Source: Paractinoplanes lichenicola (GTDB lineage Bacteria; Actinomycetota; Actinomycetes; Mycobacteriales; Micromonosporaceae). From it: a stretch of DNA of 64,000 bases. The stretch spans positions 186,001 through 250,000 of the forward strand of contig NZ_JAENHO010000001.1 in the NCBI RefSeq assembly GCF_016785085.1. Direction: 5' to 3'. Position 1 is the stretch's first letter. Each line of letters begins with the position of its first letter. The translations under genes and the position numbers were made by a program. This document shows positions 52,062 through 60,652 of the stretch, piece by piece. Under the pieces are notes generated by a model. That model made no database searches and was not told where the DNA came from. It was given only the letters and a program-made list of their open reading frames with translations.

Positions 52062-53416
52062 CGCGGCGTCGCCCTCGCGCCGAAGTGCACGTACTTCTCG
52101 CCGGTGGGCAGCTCGTAGAAGGTGGCCGGCACCCAGTTGCCGGTCTCCGGGTCCTGGCAGACGAACAGGTCGGGCGCGACCGCGACCATCGGGTAGTCGG
52201 TCGGCTGCTCCTGCAGCAGCTCGGCCATCGCGCCGGTGATGCTCACCCGCATGACCGGACCGTTGGCGCCGACGCTGATCTCCTGCCGGATGCTCGCCCG
52301 CTCGTACACACCCACGTACGGGGTGGGGTCGACCTCGACGGGCGTGGACGGCGGCCCGAGCGGGTGCGGGACGGGCACGTCGACCAGCTCGGCGAAGATC
52401 TCGCGGTACAACTCCTCGTACAGCTTGGCGCCGTTGCCGCCGTTGGTCAGCAGCGCGACCGCGAAGCCGCGCCCGGGCAGGATGCGCAGGAACGCGGCCT
52501 GGCCGATCGTGTTGCCGTCGTGCCCGATCAGCCGGTGCCCGGCCCAGTCCGCGCGTTCCCAGCCCAGGCCCCACGAGTCGCCCAGCGTGTGCTTGTCGGG
52601 CAGCTCGACCTGATGCTCGGCCATGGCGGCGACGCTCGCCTCGCCCAGCACCCGCGCGCCGCCCGGCGAGACGCCGCCGTCCAGGTGCATCTTGGCGAAT
52701 GTCAGCAGGTCGGCCACGGTCGAGATGATCGAGCCAGCCGGGCCCGCCGAGCGCGGGATGGCCCACACGGGCGCCACGGTCTGCTTGCCGTCGTGCGTGA
52801 CGTGCCCGGCGGCGGCCCGGTGCAGCAGCGCCTCCTCGGGCAGGGTCACCGTCCGCGTCAGGCCGAGAGGAGCGACAAGCCTTTCCCGTACGGCGGCATC
52901 CCACGTGCCGCCCGTCAACTTCTCGATCACGCGCCCCGCCAGCGAGAACCCGGAGTTGCAGTACGACCAGGTCGCCTCGAGCGGATGGTTCTGAGCGGCG
53001 TCGGCCAGCCCCGCCACGTACTTCTCGAGGCAGTCGTCGCCGCGTCCGGTGTCGGTGAAGACGTCGCCGTCGATGCCGCTGGTGTGGGTCAGCAGATGCC
53101 GCATGGTGACCTTGGCCGTGACACCGGGGTCGCTCAGCCGCAGCTCGGGCAGCACGTCCACCAGCGGCGCGTCGAGCTGCAGCTTGCCCTCGTCGACCAG
53201 CTGCATGACCAGCGTGGTCGTCCACACCTTACTGATCGACCCGATCTGGAACAGCGAGTCGGTGGTGACGTCGACGCCGGTCCGCAGATTCAGGACCCCG
53301 TACGCGGCCTCGCCGATCTCGCCCTCGTGCAGGATGCCCAAGGTCGCGCCGGGCACGTCGTGCCGCTCCGCGATCTCGGCCAGGCGCCGGTTCCAGTGCT
53401 CGGTATCAATGGTCAT
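52049..53416 (-). CDS. Class C beta-lactamase-type serine hydrolase (D-aminopeptidase-like)
   Basis: A 455-aa protein. S60-x-x-K63 is in QIGSISKVW and Y152-C-N154 in WSYCNSG; a C-terminal beta-rich domain follows. It is closely similar along its length to the C-terminal half of the S9 fusion at 45601-48834 (shared HTSGIDGDVFTDTGRGDDCLEKYV). No signal peptide, so it acts in the cytoplasm and is unlikely to be a drug-resistance beta-lactamase. Class C-fold D-aminopeptidases cleave D-residues from peptide N-termini. It sits inside the importer operon (TAATG coupling). Confidence 0.9.
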   Translation of the reverse strand: MTIDTEHWNRRLAEIAERHDVPGATLGILHEGEIGEAAYGVLNLRTGVDVTTDSLFQIGSISKVWTTTLVMQLVDEGKLQLDAPLVDVLPELRLSDPGVTAKVTMRHLLTHTSGIDGDVFTDTGRGDDCLEKYVAGLADAAQNHPLEATWSYCNSGFSLAGRVIEKLTGGTWDAAVRERLVAPLGLTRTVTLPEEALLHRAAAGHVTHDGKQTVAPVWAIPRSAGPAGSIISTVADLLTFAKMHLDGGVSPGGARVLGEASVAAMAEHQVELPDKHTLGDSWGLGWERADWAGHRLIGHDGNTIGQAAFLRILPGRGFAVALLTNGGNGAKLYEELYREIFAELVDVPVPHPLGPPSTPVEVDPTPYVGVYERASIRQEISVGANGPVMRVSITGAMAELLQEQPTDYPMVAVAPDLFVCQDPETGNWVPATFYELPTGEKYVHFGARATPRCAS

Positions 53417-55707
53417 TACCGTTCTCCTCCCAGGGAAGCGGCGGGCTCGTCGTCCGGCACCGCGGTCGATCCGTGGTCCAGCTCAGTCGTTCTGTTATCC
53501 GGGACCGCGGTTGCTCTGTTGTCCGGCACTGCGGCGGGGGCCAGGTCGGCGTGCCAGCAGGCGACCCGGCGCCCGCCGCCGTACCAGGCCAGCGGCGGGT
53601 CCTCCCGGCGGCACTGCTCGGTGGCGAGCGGGCACCGCGTGGCATACGGGCAGCCCGCGGGCAGGTCGTGCGGGTCCGGCGGCCGGCCCGGGATGACCGC
53701 CAGCGGGGCGTCCCGGTCGGTCGTCATGTCAGGGACGGCGGCCACCAACGCCCGCGTGTACGGGTGCCGCGCGTCGTGCAGCAGCGCCCCGGTGGGCAGA
53801 TCCTCGACGACCCGACCGGCGTACATGACCAGCACCCGATCGCAGACCTGCCCGACCACCGTCACGTCGTGACTGATGAACAACAGCCCGACATCTTCGG
53901 CCGCGCGAATGTTCGCCAGCAACTGCAAGACTTGACGCTGCACGGTCACATCGAGCGCCGTGGTCGGCTCGTCGGCAATGATCAGCTTCGGGTTGGCCAT
54001 CACGCCCATCCCGATCATCGCGCGCTGCCGCATCCCGCCGGAGAACTCGTGCGGCAACTGCTTGGCCCGCCGTTCGGCATCGGGAATCCGCACCGCGGCC
54101 AGCCGGTCGACGGCCCGCCGCCACGCCGTACGCCGATCCGCCCGCTGATGCTCGCGCACAACTTCGGCCAACTGCCGGCCCACCCGATGCGTGGGGTTGA
54201 GCGAAGTCATCGGATCCTGAAAGACCATGGCCAGCGAGGTCCCGAGCATCCGGCGCCGCTCACTCGCGCTCAGCCCACCGCCTGCACGCAACTGCTCGCC
54301 CCCGCGCGAACGAGCATCATCGCGCAGGTCGGTGCCGAGGAACTCCAGGCGGTCGGCCTGCGCGTGGCCGGGGCGTTCGATCAGTTGGGCGATGGCCAGG
54401 GCGGTCAGGCTCTTGCCCGAGCCGCTTTCGCCGACTATGCCGATTGCTTCGCCGGGGCGCATGGTGAGGCTCACCCCACGGACGGGGGTGACCTCGCCGG
54501 CCGCCGTGGGGAAAGCGACGCGCAGGTTGTCTACGGCCAGGAGCGGCTGGTTGGTGTCTTCGGTATCGGGATGTTCCGCTGGGAGCCGGTCCAGACCCGG
54601 GGTCGTACGGGTGCGCTCGTTCGTGCGGGTGCGTTTGTTGCGCGTTTGCTTGCTCGTGTGCGGTGTGCGGACGCCGATGGCTCGGGCTACGGCCTCGCCG
54701 GACAGGTTGAACGCCATCGCGGCGAGCACTACGGCGACACCGGCGGCCAGGGCTCCGGCTGGGTGCACATAGATCTGGGCCAGGCCCTCCCCCAGCAGCC
54801 GGCCCCAGTCGTAGCTGGGTGCCTGCACACCGAGGCCGAGGAACGACAGGCTGGCGAAGGACAGCAGCGCGCTGCCCAGCGCCATCGTGGCCGAGACCAC
54901 CAGCGGCTCGGCGATGTTGGGCAGCACGTGGCGGACCAGGATGCGCAGGCGGCCGATGCCGGCTACGCGGGCGGCGGCGATGAAGTCCCGGCTGGAGATG
55001 CCGGCGGCCATCGTCTGGGTGAGGCGGGCGAAGCCGGGGGCGGTCGCGAAGCCGATCGCCAGCACGGCACCGCGCGCGCCGACGCCGAAGATGACGGCGA
55101 AGAACAGGGCGAGCAGCAGCGACGGGAACGCGACGGCGATGTTGATGAACGCGCTGATCCAGCGGCTGACCCAGCGACCGATCCAGTGGCCGGTCGAGCT
55201 GGCCAGCAGCACGGGTGCGGTGCCCAGCAGCAGGCCGGCGGTCACGCCGATCGCGGTGGCCAGCAGGGCCAGGCCGACCGACAGGCGGGTGGCGACCAGC
55301 ACGCGGGCGAAGATGTCGCGGCCCAGCAGGTCGGTGCCGACCAGGTGCGCCGACGAGGGTCCCTGCAAGATCGCGGTGGAGTTGACGGCGTCGGCGCGGT
55401 CCTGCCAGATCAGCGGGGCCACGATCGCCAGCACCACCACCGCGAGCAGCAGGACGGCGGCGGTGATGCCGAGCGGGCTGTGCAGCGCGCCGGTCCAGCG
55501 CCGTCCGGCCCGCGCACGCGGCGGCGCGTCGGGCGAAGCCGGCGCGTTGAGCAAGGCCGGCTTATTGAGCGGCGCCACCGTGTCGAGCGGCGCCACCGTG
55601 TCGAGCGGGTCCGGCGTATTGAGCGAGGTCGGCGTCGAGGCGTCCGGAGACTTATCGGGCGAAGCCGGTGTCAGGTCGTCGGGGACGTTGCCGAGCGGGG
55701 CGGCCAT
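53416..55707 (-). CDS. Fusion ABC permease-ATPase (DppC-DppD)
   Basis: A 763-aa protein. A low-complexity cytoplasmic N-terminus (about 75 aa, with DPLDTVAPLDTVAPL) precedes a DppC permease with six helices and the VGTDLLGRDIFARVL and EAA-type SRDFIAAARVAGIGRLRILVRHVLPN blocks. A basic linker leads to a DppD ATPase: Walker A GESGSGKSLTA, signature FSGGMRQRAM, Walker B LIIADEP and Cys motif CPYATRCPLATEQC. The C-terminus has AVPDN repeats. Permease and ATPase genes are normally separate. ATG overlaps the DppB stop (ATGA). Confidence 0.92.
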   Translation of the reverse strand: MAAPLGNVPDDLTPASPDKSPDASTPTSLNTPDPLDTVAPLDTVAPLNKPALLNAPASPDAPPRARAGRRWTGALHSPLGITAAVLLLAVVVLAIVAPLIWQDRADAVNSTAILQGPSSAHLVGTDLLGRDIFARVLVATRLSVGLALLATAIGVTAGLLLGTAPVLLASSTGHWIGRWVSRWISAFINIAVAFPSLLLALFFAVIFGVGARGAVLAIGFATAPGFARLTQTMAAGISSRDFIAAARVAGIGRLRILVRHVLPNIAEPLVVSATMALGSALLSFASLSFLGLGVQAPSYDWGRLLGEGLAQIYVHPAGALAAGVAVVLAAMAFNLSGEAVARAIGVRTPHTSKQTRNKRTRTNERTRTTPGLDRLPAEHPDTEDTNQPLLAVDNLRVAFPTAAGEVTPVRGVSLTMRPGEAIGIVGESGSGKSLTALAIAQLIERPGHAQADRLEFLGTDLRDDARSRGGEQLRAGGGLSASERRRMLGTSLAMVFQDPMTSLNPTHRVGRQLAEVVREHQRADRRTAWRRAVDRLAAVRIPDAERRAKQLPHEFSGGMRQRAMIGMGVMANPKLIIADEPTTALDVTVQRQVLQLLANIRAAEDVGLLFISHDVTVVGQVCDRVLVMYAGRVVEDLPTGALLHDARHPYTRALVAAVPDMTTDRDAPLAVIPGRPPDPHDLPAGCPYATRCPLATEQCRREDPPLAWYGGGRRVACWHADLAPAAVPDNRATAVPDNRTTELDHGSTAVPDDEPAASLGGER
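55567..55602. repeat. 18-bp direct repeat inside the permease-ATPase gene
   Basis: GAGCGGCGCCACCGTGTC occurs twice back to back (55567-55584 and 55585-55602) and keeps frame, giving the doubled DTVAPL in the low-complexity N-terminus. Related GAGC-type units continue on either side. Confidence 0.8.
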
Positions 55708-56690
55708 CAGCTCTCCCGAATCGCCGAGCGGGGGTCGAGCAGGGCCAGCGCCAGGTCGACCACCAGGTTGATCAGCAGGACGCCGATGCCGTAGACGAGC
55801 ACCACGCCCTGCACGGTCGGGTAGTCCTTGGCCAGGATGGACTGGACGATCGTGCCGCCCAGGCCGGGCCAGGCGAAGATGTTCTCGATCAGCACCGTGC
55901 CCGCGACCAGCGCGCCCAGCAGCAGGCCGCCGATGGTCAGGGTGGCGGTCAGCGCGTTGGGCAGGGCGTGCCGCAGGTAGACCGCCGTGGCGCGCAGGCG
56001 CTTGGCCCGGGCCGTACGGATGTAGTCGGTCTGCATCACGGCGAGCAGTTCCACGCGCACGATCCGCGCCAGTATGAAGGCCGGGCCGATCGCCAAGGAC
56101 AAGACCGGGAGCACGTACGAGTCGGGGCCGGAGCGGCCGGCGACCGGGAACCAGCCGAGCTGGACGCTGAAGACGAACACCAGCCCGACCGCCATCAGGA
56201 ACTCGGGGATGGTCGCGACGACGACCCCGGCCGAGGTGAGGAACCAGTCCCCGCCGCGGCGGCCGCCGTGCCGGGCCAGCACCGTCATCAGCGTGCCCAG
56301 CGGCACCGAGACGACGACGGCCACGGCGAACGCCAGCAGCGCCATCTCGACCGTGGAGCCGAGCCGGGCCGAGATCACCTCGCTCACCGGCAACCCGGAG
56401 GTCATGGAGACGCCCAGGTCGCCGGTCACGAGGTTGCCCAGGTAGTGCAGATATTGCAGCCAGAGCGGGTCGTTGAAGCCGAGCGCCTCGCGCCGCTGCT
56501 CGATCAGCGCGAGCGGGGCGGTCGGGCCCAGTGCCGCCCGGACGGGATCGCCGGGCAGCACGTGAATCATCAGGAACGCGGCGGTGACCAGCACCCAGAC
56601 CGACACCACCAGCCGCGCGGCCCGGCGCAGGCCGAACCGTACCCACGGATTGTCGGCCAGGGTGACCGGCCGAGACGCCACGAGAGTCAT
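55707..56690 (-). CDS. Oligopeptide-type ABC permease (DppB-like)
   Basis: A 327-aa membrane protein. The first helix is followed by MIHVLPGDPVRAALGPTAP. The EAA-type loop is MQTDYIRTARAKRLRATAVYLRHALPN, and the C-terminus ends IGVLLINLVVDLALALLDPRSAI. All are standard DppB features. It is 2 bp downstream of the binding-protein gene and pairs with the DppC half of the fusion. Confidence 0.93.
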   Translation of the reverse strand: MTLVASRPVTLADNPWVRFGLRRAARLVVSVWVLVTAAFLMIHVLPGDPVRAALGPTAPLALIEQRREALGFNDPLWLQYLHYLGNLVTGDLGVSMTSGLPVSEVISARLGSTVEMALLAFAVAVVVSVPLGTLMTVLARHGGRRGGDWFLTSAGVVVATIPEFLMAVGLVFVFSVQLGWFPVAGRSGPDSYVLPVLSLAIGPAFILARIVRVELLAVMQTDYIRTARAKRLRATAVYLRHALPNALTATLTIGGLLLGALVAGTVLIENIFAWPGLGGTIVQSILAKDYPTVQGVVLVYGIGVLLINLVVDLALALLDPRSAIRES

Positions 56691-56692
56691 GG

Positions 56693-58240
56693 TCAGCCCA
56701 GCATGCGGAGCGACGACGGGTCGACGTCACCCTCGGAGAGGTTGAACTCGGCCCCGTTGCCGATCGACGGCGCGTTGGAGTTGGCGAACGGCACCAGGTC
56801 CAGGTTCGATACCACCGCCTTCTCGGCCGCGGCCCATTGCGCGCAGCCGCTCTCGCCGGGCAGCTTCTGGGCCTCGGTCACCGCCGTCGTGTAGTCCTTG
56901 TTGTCGAAGGCGGCGAAGTTGGCCCCGTTCGGCGGCGTCGGCCCGGAGAGGAACGGCACGAGCTGGCTCGGCAGGGTCACGCCGATCGGGAACATCGCCA
57001 CGTCCCAGGCCAGCTGCCCGGCGGCGATCTGCCCGACCTGCGTCGTGGTCACCGATTTCAGTTCCACCTGTACGCCCGCCGCCTGCCACTGCTGCTGCAG
57101 CAGCTCGGCCGCGGCCTGCGCGCCCGGGTTGCCGGTGGCGCCCCAGGCCACGACGAGCTTCTTGCCGGCGGCCCCGGTGGCGGCCAGGGCCGTCTTGCCT
57201 CCCGCGGCGTCGAAGGCGGGCACGTTGCCGCCCACCGTGTCGCCCTTGCAGGGAGTCAGTGCGGGCGCGACCAGGCCCGTCGCCGCGGTCCCGCGTCCGC
57301 TGGTGAAGACCTGCTGCATCTGGTTGAGGTCGAGCGACTGGATCAGCGCCTTGCGCACGGCCAGGTCGGCGGTGGGCAGCCCGGCCTTCTGGTTGAACCA
57401 GATCTCGCCGGTCGGGGCCAGCACGTCGCGCTTGAGGAACTGGTCACCCTGCAGCCGGGCGGTGTCGGGGCCGGTGAACCGGGCCACGTTGACCTCGCCC
57501 GAGAGCACCAGGTTGGCCGTGGTCGTCTCGTTGGCGATCACCCGGATCACCACCTTGTCGGGCAGGCCCACGGTGTCGGCCTTGTAGTCGCCCGGCCCCC
57601 ACGCGTACTCCTTGCGCCGGGTCAGCGTGTAGTGGTCGTCCGGCACGGCCTCGGTCACCGTGTACGCCCCCGTGCCGTCGGACGCCTGCTTGAGCTTCGT
57701 CCGGTCGGCCATGCCCTTCTCGCAGACGATCGGCAGGCCGCCCAGGTTGCGCTCGAGGAACGCGTCGGGCGTCGGCGACGTCACGCTGACCGTGCCCGCG
57801 GCGTCGTCGGCGGTCGCCTTGGCCCCGGCCGGCACGTAGAGCCCGATCCGGGTCGACGAGTTCTTGGCGTCGCCCACGAACGAGATGTTCTTGGCCACCG
57901 TGGCCGCGGTCAGGGGCGTACCGTCCGCGCAGGTGATGCCCTTGCGCAGGGTGAACGTGGCCGTCGTGCTGGTGGACTCCCACTTCTCGGCCAGGCCGGG
58001 CAACGTTTTGCCGTCCGGCGCGAACCCGAGAAGCGTGTCGTAGAGGAATCGGTCGACCTGGCCGGTGACCGACAGGGACGTGAAATGAGGGTCGAGGTTG
58101 CCGGGGTCGCCCGCGACAGCCATCGTGAATGTCTTGCCGTTGACCGGCTGACGGCCGCTCGCGCCGCCCCCGCCGTCGTTACCGCAGGCGGCCGCGAGCA
58201 CCACAGTGCCCAGCGCGGCCGCGTATCGCAAAGCCTTCAT
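56693..58240 (-). CDS. Extracellular solute-binding lipoprotein, family 5
   Basis: A 515-aa receptor. The signal peptide MKALRYAAALGTVVLAAACG ends in lipobox LAAAC. Family-5 blocks GDPGNLDPHFTSLSVTGQVDRFLYDTLLGF, FTLRKGITCADGTPLTAATV and VRKALIQSLDLNQMQQVF are present. It is the first gene of the second importer operon and gives it specificity, which by context could be peptides containing D-amino acids. The 58241-58364 gap upstream must contain its promoter. Confidence 0.92.
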   Translation of the reverse strand: MKALRYAAALGTVVLAAACGNDGGGGASGRQPVNGKTFTMAVAGDPGNLDPHFTSLSVTGQVDRFLYDTLLGFAPDGKTLPGLAEKWESTSTTATFTLRKGITCADGTPLTAATVAKNISFVGDAKNSSTRIGLYVPAGAKATADDAAGTVSVTSPTPDAFLERNLGGLPIVCEKGMADRTKLKQASDGTGAYTVTEAVPDDHYTLTRRKEYAWGPGDYKADTVGLPDKVVIRVIANETTTANLVLSGEVNVARFTGPDTARLQGDQFLKRDVLAPTGEIWFNQKAGLPTADLAVRKALIQSLDLNQMQQVFTSGRGTAATGLVAPALTPCKGDTVGGNVPAFDAAGGKTALAATGAAGKKLVVAWGATGNPGAQAAAELLQQQWQAAGVQVELKSVTTTQVGQIAAGQLAWDVAMFPIGVTLPSQLVPFLSGPTPPNGANFAAFDNKDYTTAVTEAQKLPGESGCAQWAAAEKAVVSNLDLVPFANSNAPSIGNGAEFNLSEGDVDPSSLRMLG

Positions 58241-58364
58241 CGTGCCTCCACGTGCTGCGTGTCACAGCAGCCTGCCGAGCGCACGGGTCCCTTGTCTTTG
58301 GTGCCGCCGACAACATGACACCGGTCCAGTTGTCCTGCGGGACCACTCCGGTTAAGCCGCCGTT

Positions 58365-58925
58365 TCAGACCAGACGAGCAACAGCACGGACCACAGCCGT
58401 ACGGCGGTGGGTCTGCTCGCCCCTGTCGGCCGACGCGGCGAACTCGGGGTTGAGCGAGTCCCACGACGCGGCCATCGACTGGATCAGGGTGAGCAGCTCG
58501 GCCGGGGTGAAATCACGGCTGACCCGGCCGTCGGCCTGCGCGGCGGCCAGGGCGGCCAGGCGGTCGTGGTTCGCCGTGTGCACCACCGCCAGGCCGGGAC
58601 CGTGCGGGCGCTCGAGGCGATACCACATGGTCAGGCGCTGGGCGTGCGGGTGCTCGGCGAAGTAGTCGAACATGCGGCCCGCATAGCTCGGCAGATCCGC
58701 GGCGTCGAACCGTACGGCCTCGAGGGTCTCCTGCGCGCTGGCCGTGAACACGATGTCGAACAGGTCGTCCTTATTGCCGAAATACGTGTAGATGCGCTCC
58801 TTGCTGCTGGCCGCGCGTTCGGCCACGCGATCCATCCGGGCGCCGGCGATGCCGTAGTTCGCGAACTCGGCGGTGGCGGCGGCGAGGATGCGACGGCGGG
58901 CGTCCTCGGGGTTGCGTACGGGCAT
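58365..58925 (-). CDS. TetR-family repressor
   Basis: A 186-aa protein. The HTH is RRRILAAATAEFANYGIAGARMDRVAERAASSKERIYTYFGNKDDLF. The C-terminal TetR_C domain includes AEHPHAQRLTMWYRLERP. It starts at ATG 58925. It is divergent from an SDR gene across 49 bp with a 22-bp inverted repeat, so it probably represses both genes and responds to the SDR substrate or product. Confidence 0.93.
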   Translation of the reverse strand: MPVRNPEDARRRILAAATAEFANYGIAGARMDRVAERAASSKERIYTYFGNKDDLFDIVFTASAQETLEAVRFDAADLPSYAGRMFDYFAEHPHAQRLTMWYRLERPHGPGLAVVHTANHDRLAALAAAQADGRVSRDFTPAELLTLIQSMAASWDSLNPEFAASADRGEQTHRRTAVVRAVARLV

Positions 58926-58945
58926 GGAACCGAGCTTACTATGGA

Positions 58946-58967
58946 ACCAACCAACTAGTAGGTAGGT
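58946..58967. promoter_or_regulatory. Probable TetR operator
   Basis: ACCAACCAACT (58946-58956) and AGTAGGTAGGT (58957-58967) are inverted arms matching at 9 of 11 positions, centred between the divergent tetR and SDR starts. Size and location are typical for an autoregulatory TetR site. Confidence 0.78.
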
Positions 58968-58974
58968 AACTCGC

Positions 58975-59787
58975 ATGTCTCGAACCTGGTTCATCACCGG
59001 CAGCTCGCGGGGCCTCGGCCGGGAACTGACCGCCGCCGCCCTCGCCGCCGGGGACAACGTCGTGGCCACCGCCCGCCGGCCGGCCGAAGACTCCTCCGAC
59101 CGCCTCTTCCCGGTGGCGCTCGACGTGACCGACCCGGCCGCCGTCACCGCCGCCGTGGACGCGGCCGTCGACCGGTTCGGCCGCATCGACGTGGTCGTCA
59201 ACAACGCCGGCTACGCCAACTCGGGCTCCATCGAGGACACGCCGATGGACGACTTCCGGGCCCAGATGGAGGCCAACTTCTTCGGCGCGGTGCTGGTCAC
59301 GCGGGCCGCCCTGCCGATCCTGCGGCGGCAGCGGTCCGGCCACTTCCTGCAGTTCTCGTCGATCGGCGGCCGGGTCGGCGGCACCGCGGGCAACGCGGCC
59401 TACCAGTCGGCCAAGCACGCCCTGGAAGGCTTCTCGAACGTGCTGCACACTGAGGTCGCGCCGCTCGGCATCAAGGTCACGATCGTCGAGCCCGGCCCGT
59501 TCCGTACGGGCTATGGCTCGTCGATGCGGTTCCACCCGGTGAGCCCGGACTATGAGCAGACGGTGGGCGCGGTGAACGACTTCCGCACGAAGACGGAGGG
59601 CACGTGGGCCGGTGACCCCGCGCGGGCCGCCCGCATCCTGGTCGACGTGGTCGGCAACCCGGACCCGCCGCTGCGACTGCTGCTGGGCGCGCAGGCGGTC
59701 GAGGTCGCGGCCCGGGCGTCGGCGGAACGGGCCGCGGAGGCCGAGAAATGGGCCGAGGTGAGCCGCTCAGCCGACTTTCCGAGCTAG
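58975..59787 (+). CDS. Short-chain dehydrogenase/reductase
   Basis: A 270-aa classical SDR. The NAD(P)-binding motif is TGSSRGLGRE, NNAG is in VVVNNAGYA, catalytic Ser is in FSSIGG and YxxxK is in YQSAK. Arg after the glycine motif region (ATARRP) suggests NADP. Substrate unknown. It is divergent from its likely TetR regulator and overlaps the convergent second SDR by 21 bp. Confidence 0.93.
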   Translation: MSRTWFITGSSRGLGRELTAAALAAGDNVVATARRPAEDSSDRLFPVALDVTDPAAVTAAVDAAVDRFGRIDVVVNNAGYANSGSIEDTPMDDFRAQMEANFFGAVLVTRAALPILRRQRSGHFLQFSSIGGRVGGTAGNAAYQSAKHALEGFSNVLHTEVAPLGIKVTIVEPGPFRTGYGSSMRFHPVSPDYEQTVGAVNDFRTKTEGTWAGDPARAARILVDVVGNPDPPLRLLLGAQAVEVAARASAERAAEAEKWAEVSRSADFPS

Positions 59788-60561
59788 GGAATCCTGGCGG
59801 CGGCGGGCGTCGCGCATCACCTTCGGGATCAGGGGCAGGGCCAGCCGGGGGAAGAGGTCGACGAAGCGCATCATCGGGGCCCGCCGCCGAGGCACGACCG
59901 TCACCGGGCGGGGCCGCTCGGTCAGACGGCCGACCACGCGGCCGATGTCGTCCGCGGTGAGCAGCGGCGCGGTGAACGAGGCGGCGGCCTCCGGGTTGCC
60001 GACGCGACCGCTCACCAGCGGGGTCCACACGCCGCTCGGGCAGACCGCGCACATGGTGATGCCCCGGTGGCCGCCGCGGCGCAGGTCGAACGCCGCGCTC
60101 AGCGTGTAGGCCATCGCCGCGTGCTTGCTGGCCGCATAGACCGCCTGGCCGGGCGTCGCGACGATGCCCGCCATCGAGACGATGTTGATCACTAGGCCGC
60201 GTCCGGCCGGGACCATGTGGGCCAGGGCCGCGTTGGTGCCGTTGATCGTGCCGGTCGCGTTGACGGCCATGACGTGCTCGTTGGCCGCGTCGTCGACCTC
60301 CCAGGCGTAGCCGGTGGCGAGCACGCCGGCATTGTTGACCCACAGGTCGAGCCGGCCGTGCTCGGCGACCACCGCATCGGCCAGCGCCCGGCACGCCCGT
60401 ACGTCGGTGACGTCGAGCACCACCGTCTTCAGCCCCTCGCCGGCCGGTTCGGTGACGCCGGTGGCCCACACCGTGTATCCGCGTCGCGTCAGTTCCGCCG
60501 TGATGGCCCGGCCGAGCCCGCCGCCCGCCCCGGTGACTACTGCTGTTCTCGTCGAGTCCAT
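59767..60561 (-). CDS. Short-chain dehydrogenase/reductase
   Basis: A 264-aa classical SDR. The motif TGAGGGLGRA binds cofactor, NNAG is in WVNNAGVLA, Ser in VSMAGIV and YxxxK in YAASK. The C-terminal PMMRFVDLFPRLALPLIPKVMRDARRR is a longer amphipathic tail than usual and may bind membrane. The 3' end overlaps the convergent SDR. Substrate unknown. Confidence 0.92.
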   Translation of the reverse strand: MDSTRTAVVTGAGGGLGRAITAELTRRGYTVWATGVTEPAGEGLKTVVLDVTDVRACRALADAVVAEHGRLDLWVNNAGVLATGYAWEVDDAANEHVMAVNATGTINGTNAALAHMVPAGRGLVINIVSMAGIVATPGQAVYAASKHAAMAYTLSAAFDLRRGGHRGITMCAVCPSGVWTPLVSGRVGNPEAAASFTAPLLTADDIGRVVGRLTERPRPVTVVPRRRAPMMRFVDLFPRLALPLIPKVMRDARRRQDSLARKVG

Positions 60562-60652
60562 GGCCGGACGCTAGGACCGCGCACTGGACGGACACTGAAT
60601 CGCTGTCGTTTTCGTCCAAGACGGCGCGGTGATCGTTTTCTACGCTGGGGCC

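Noticed and set aside
52049..53416. Antibiotic-resistance beta-lactamase
   Set aside because: SxxK and YxN are shared by all class C-fold peptidases. There is no signal peptide, and the gene sits inside a peptide importer operon.
60585..60618. TGGACG...CGTCCA inverted repeat between the second SDR and the DHFR-like gene
   Set aside because: Arms are only six bases with a 22-bp spacer, too weak to call a site.
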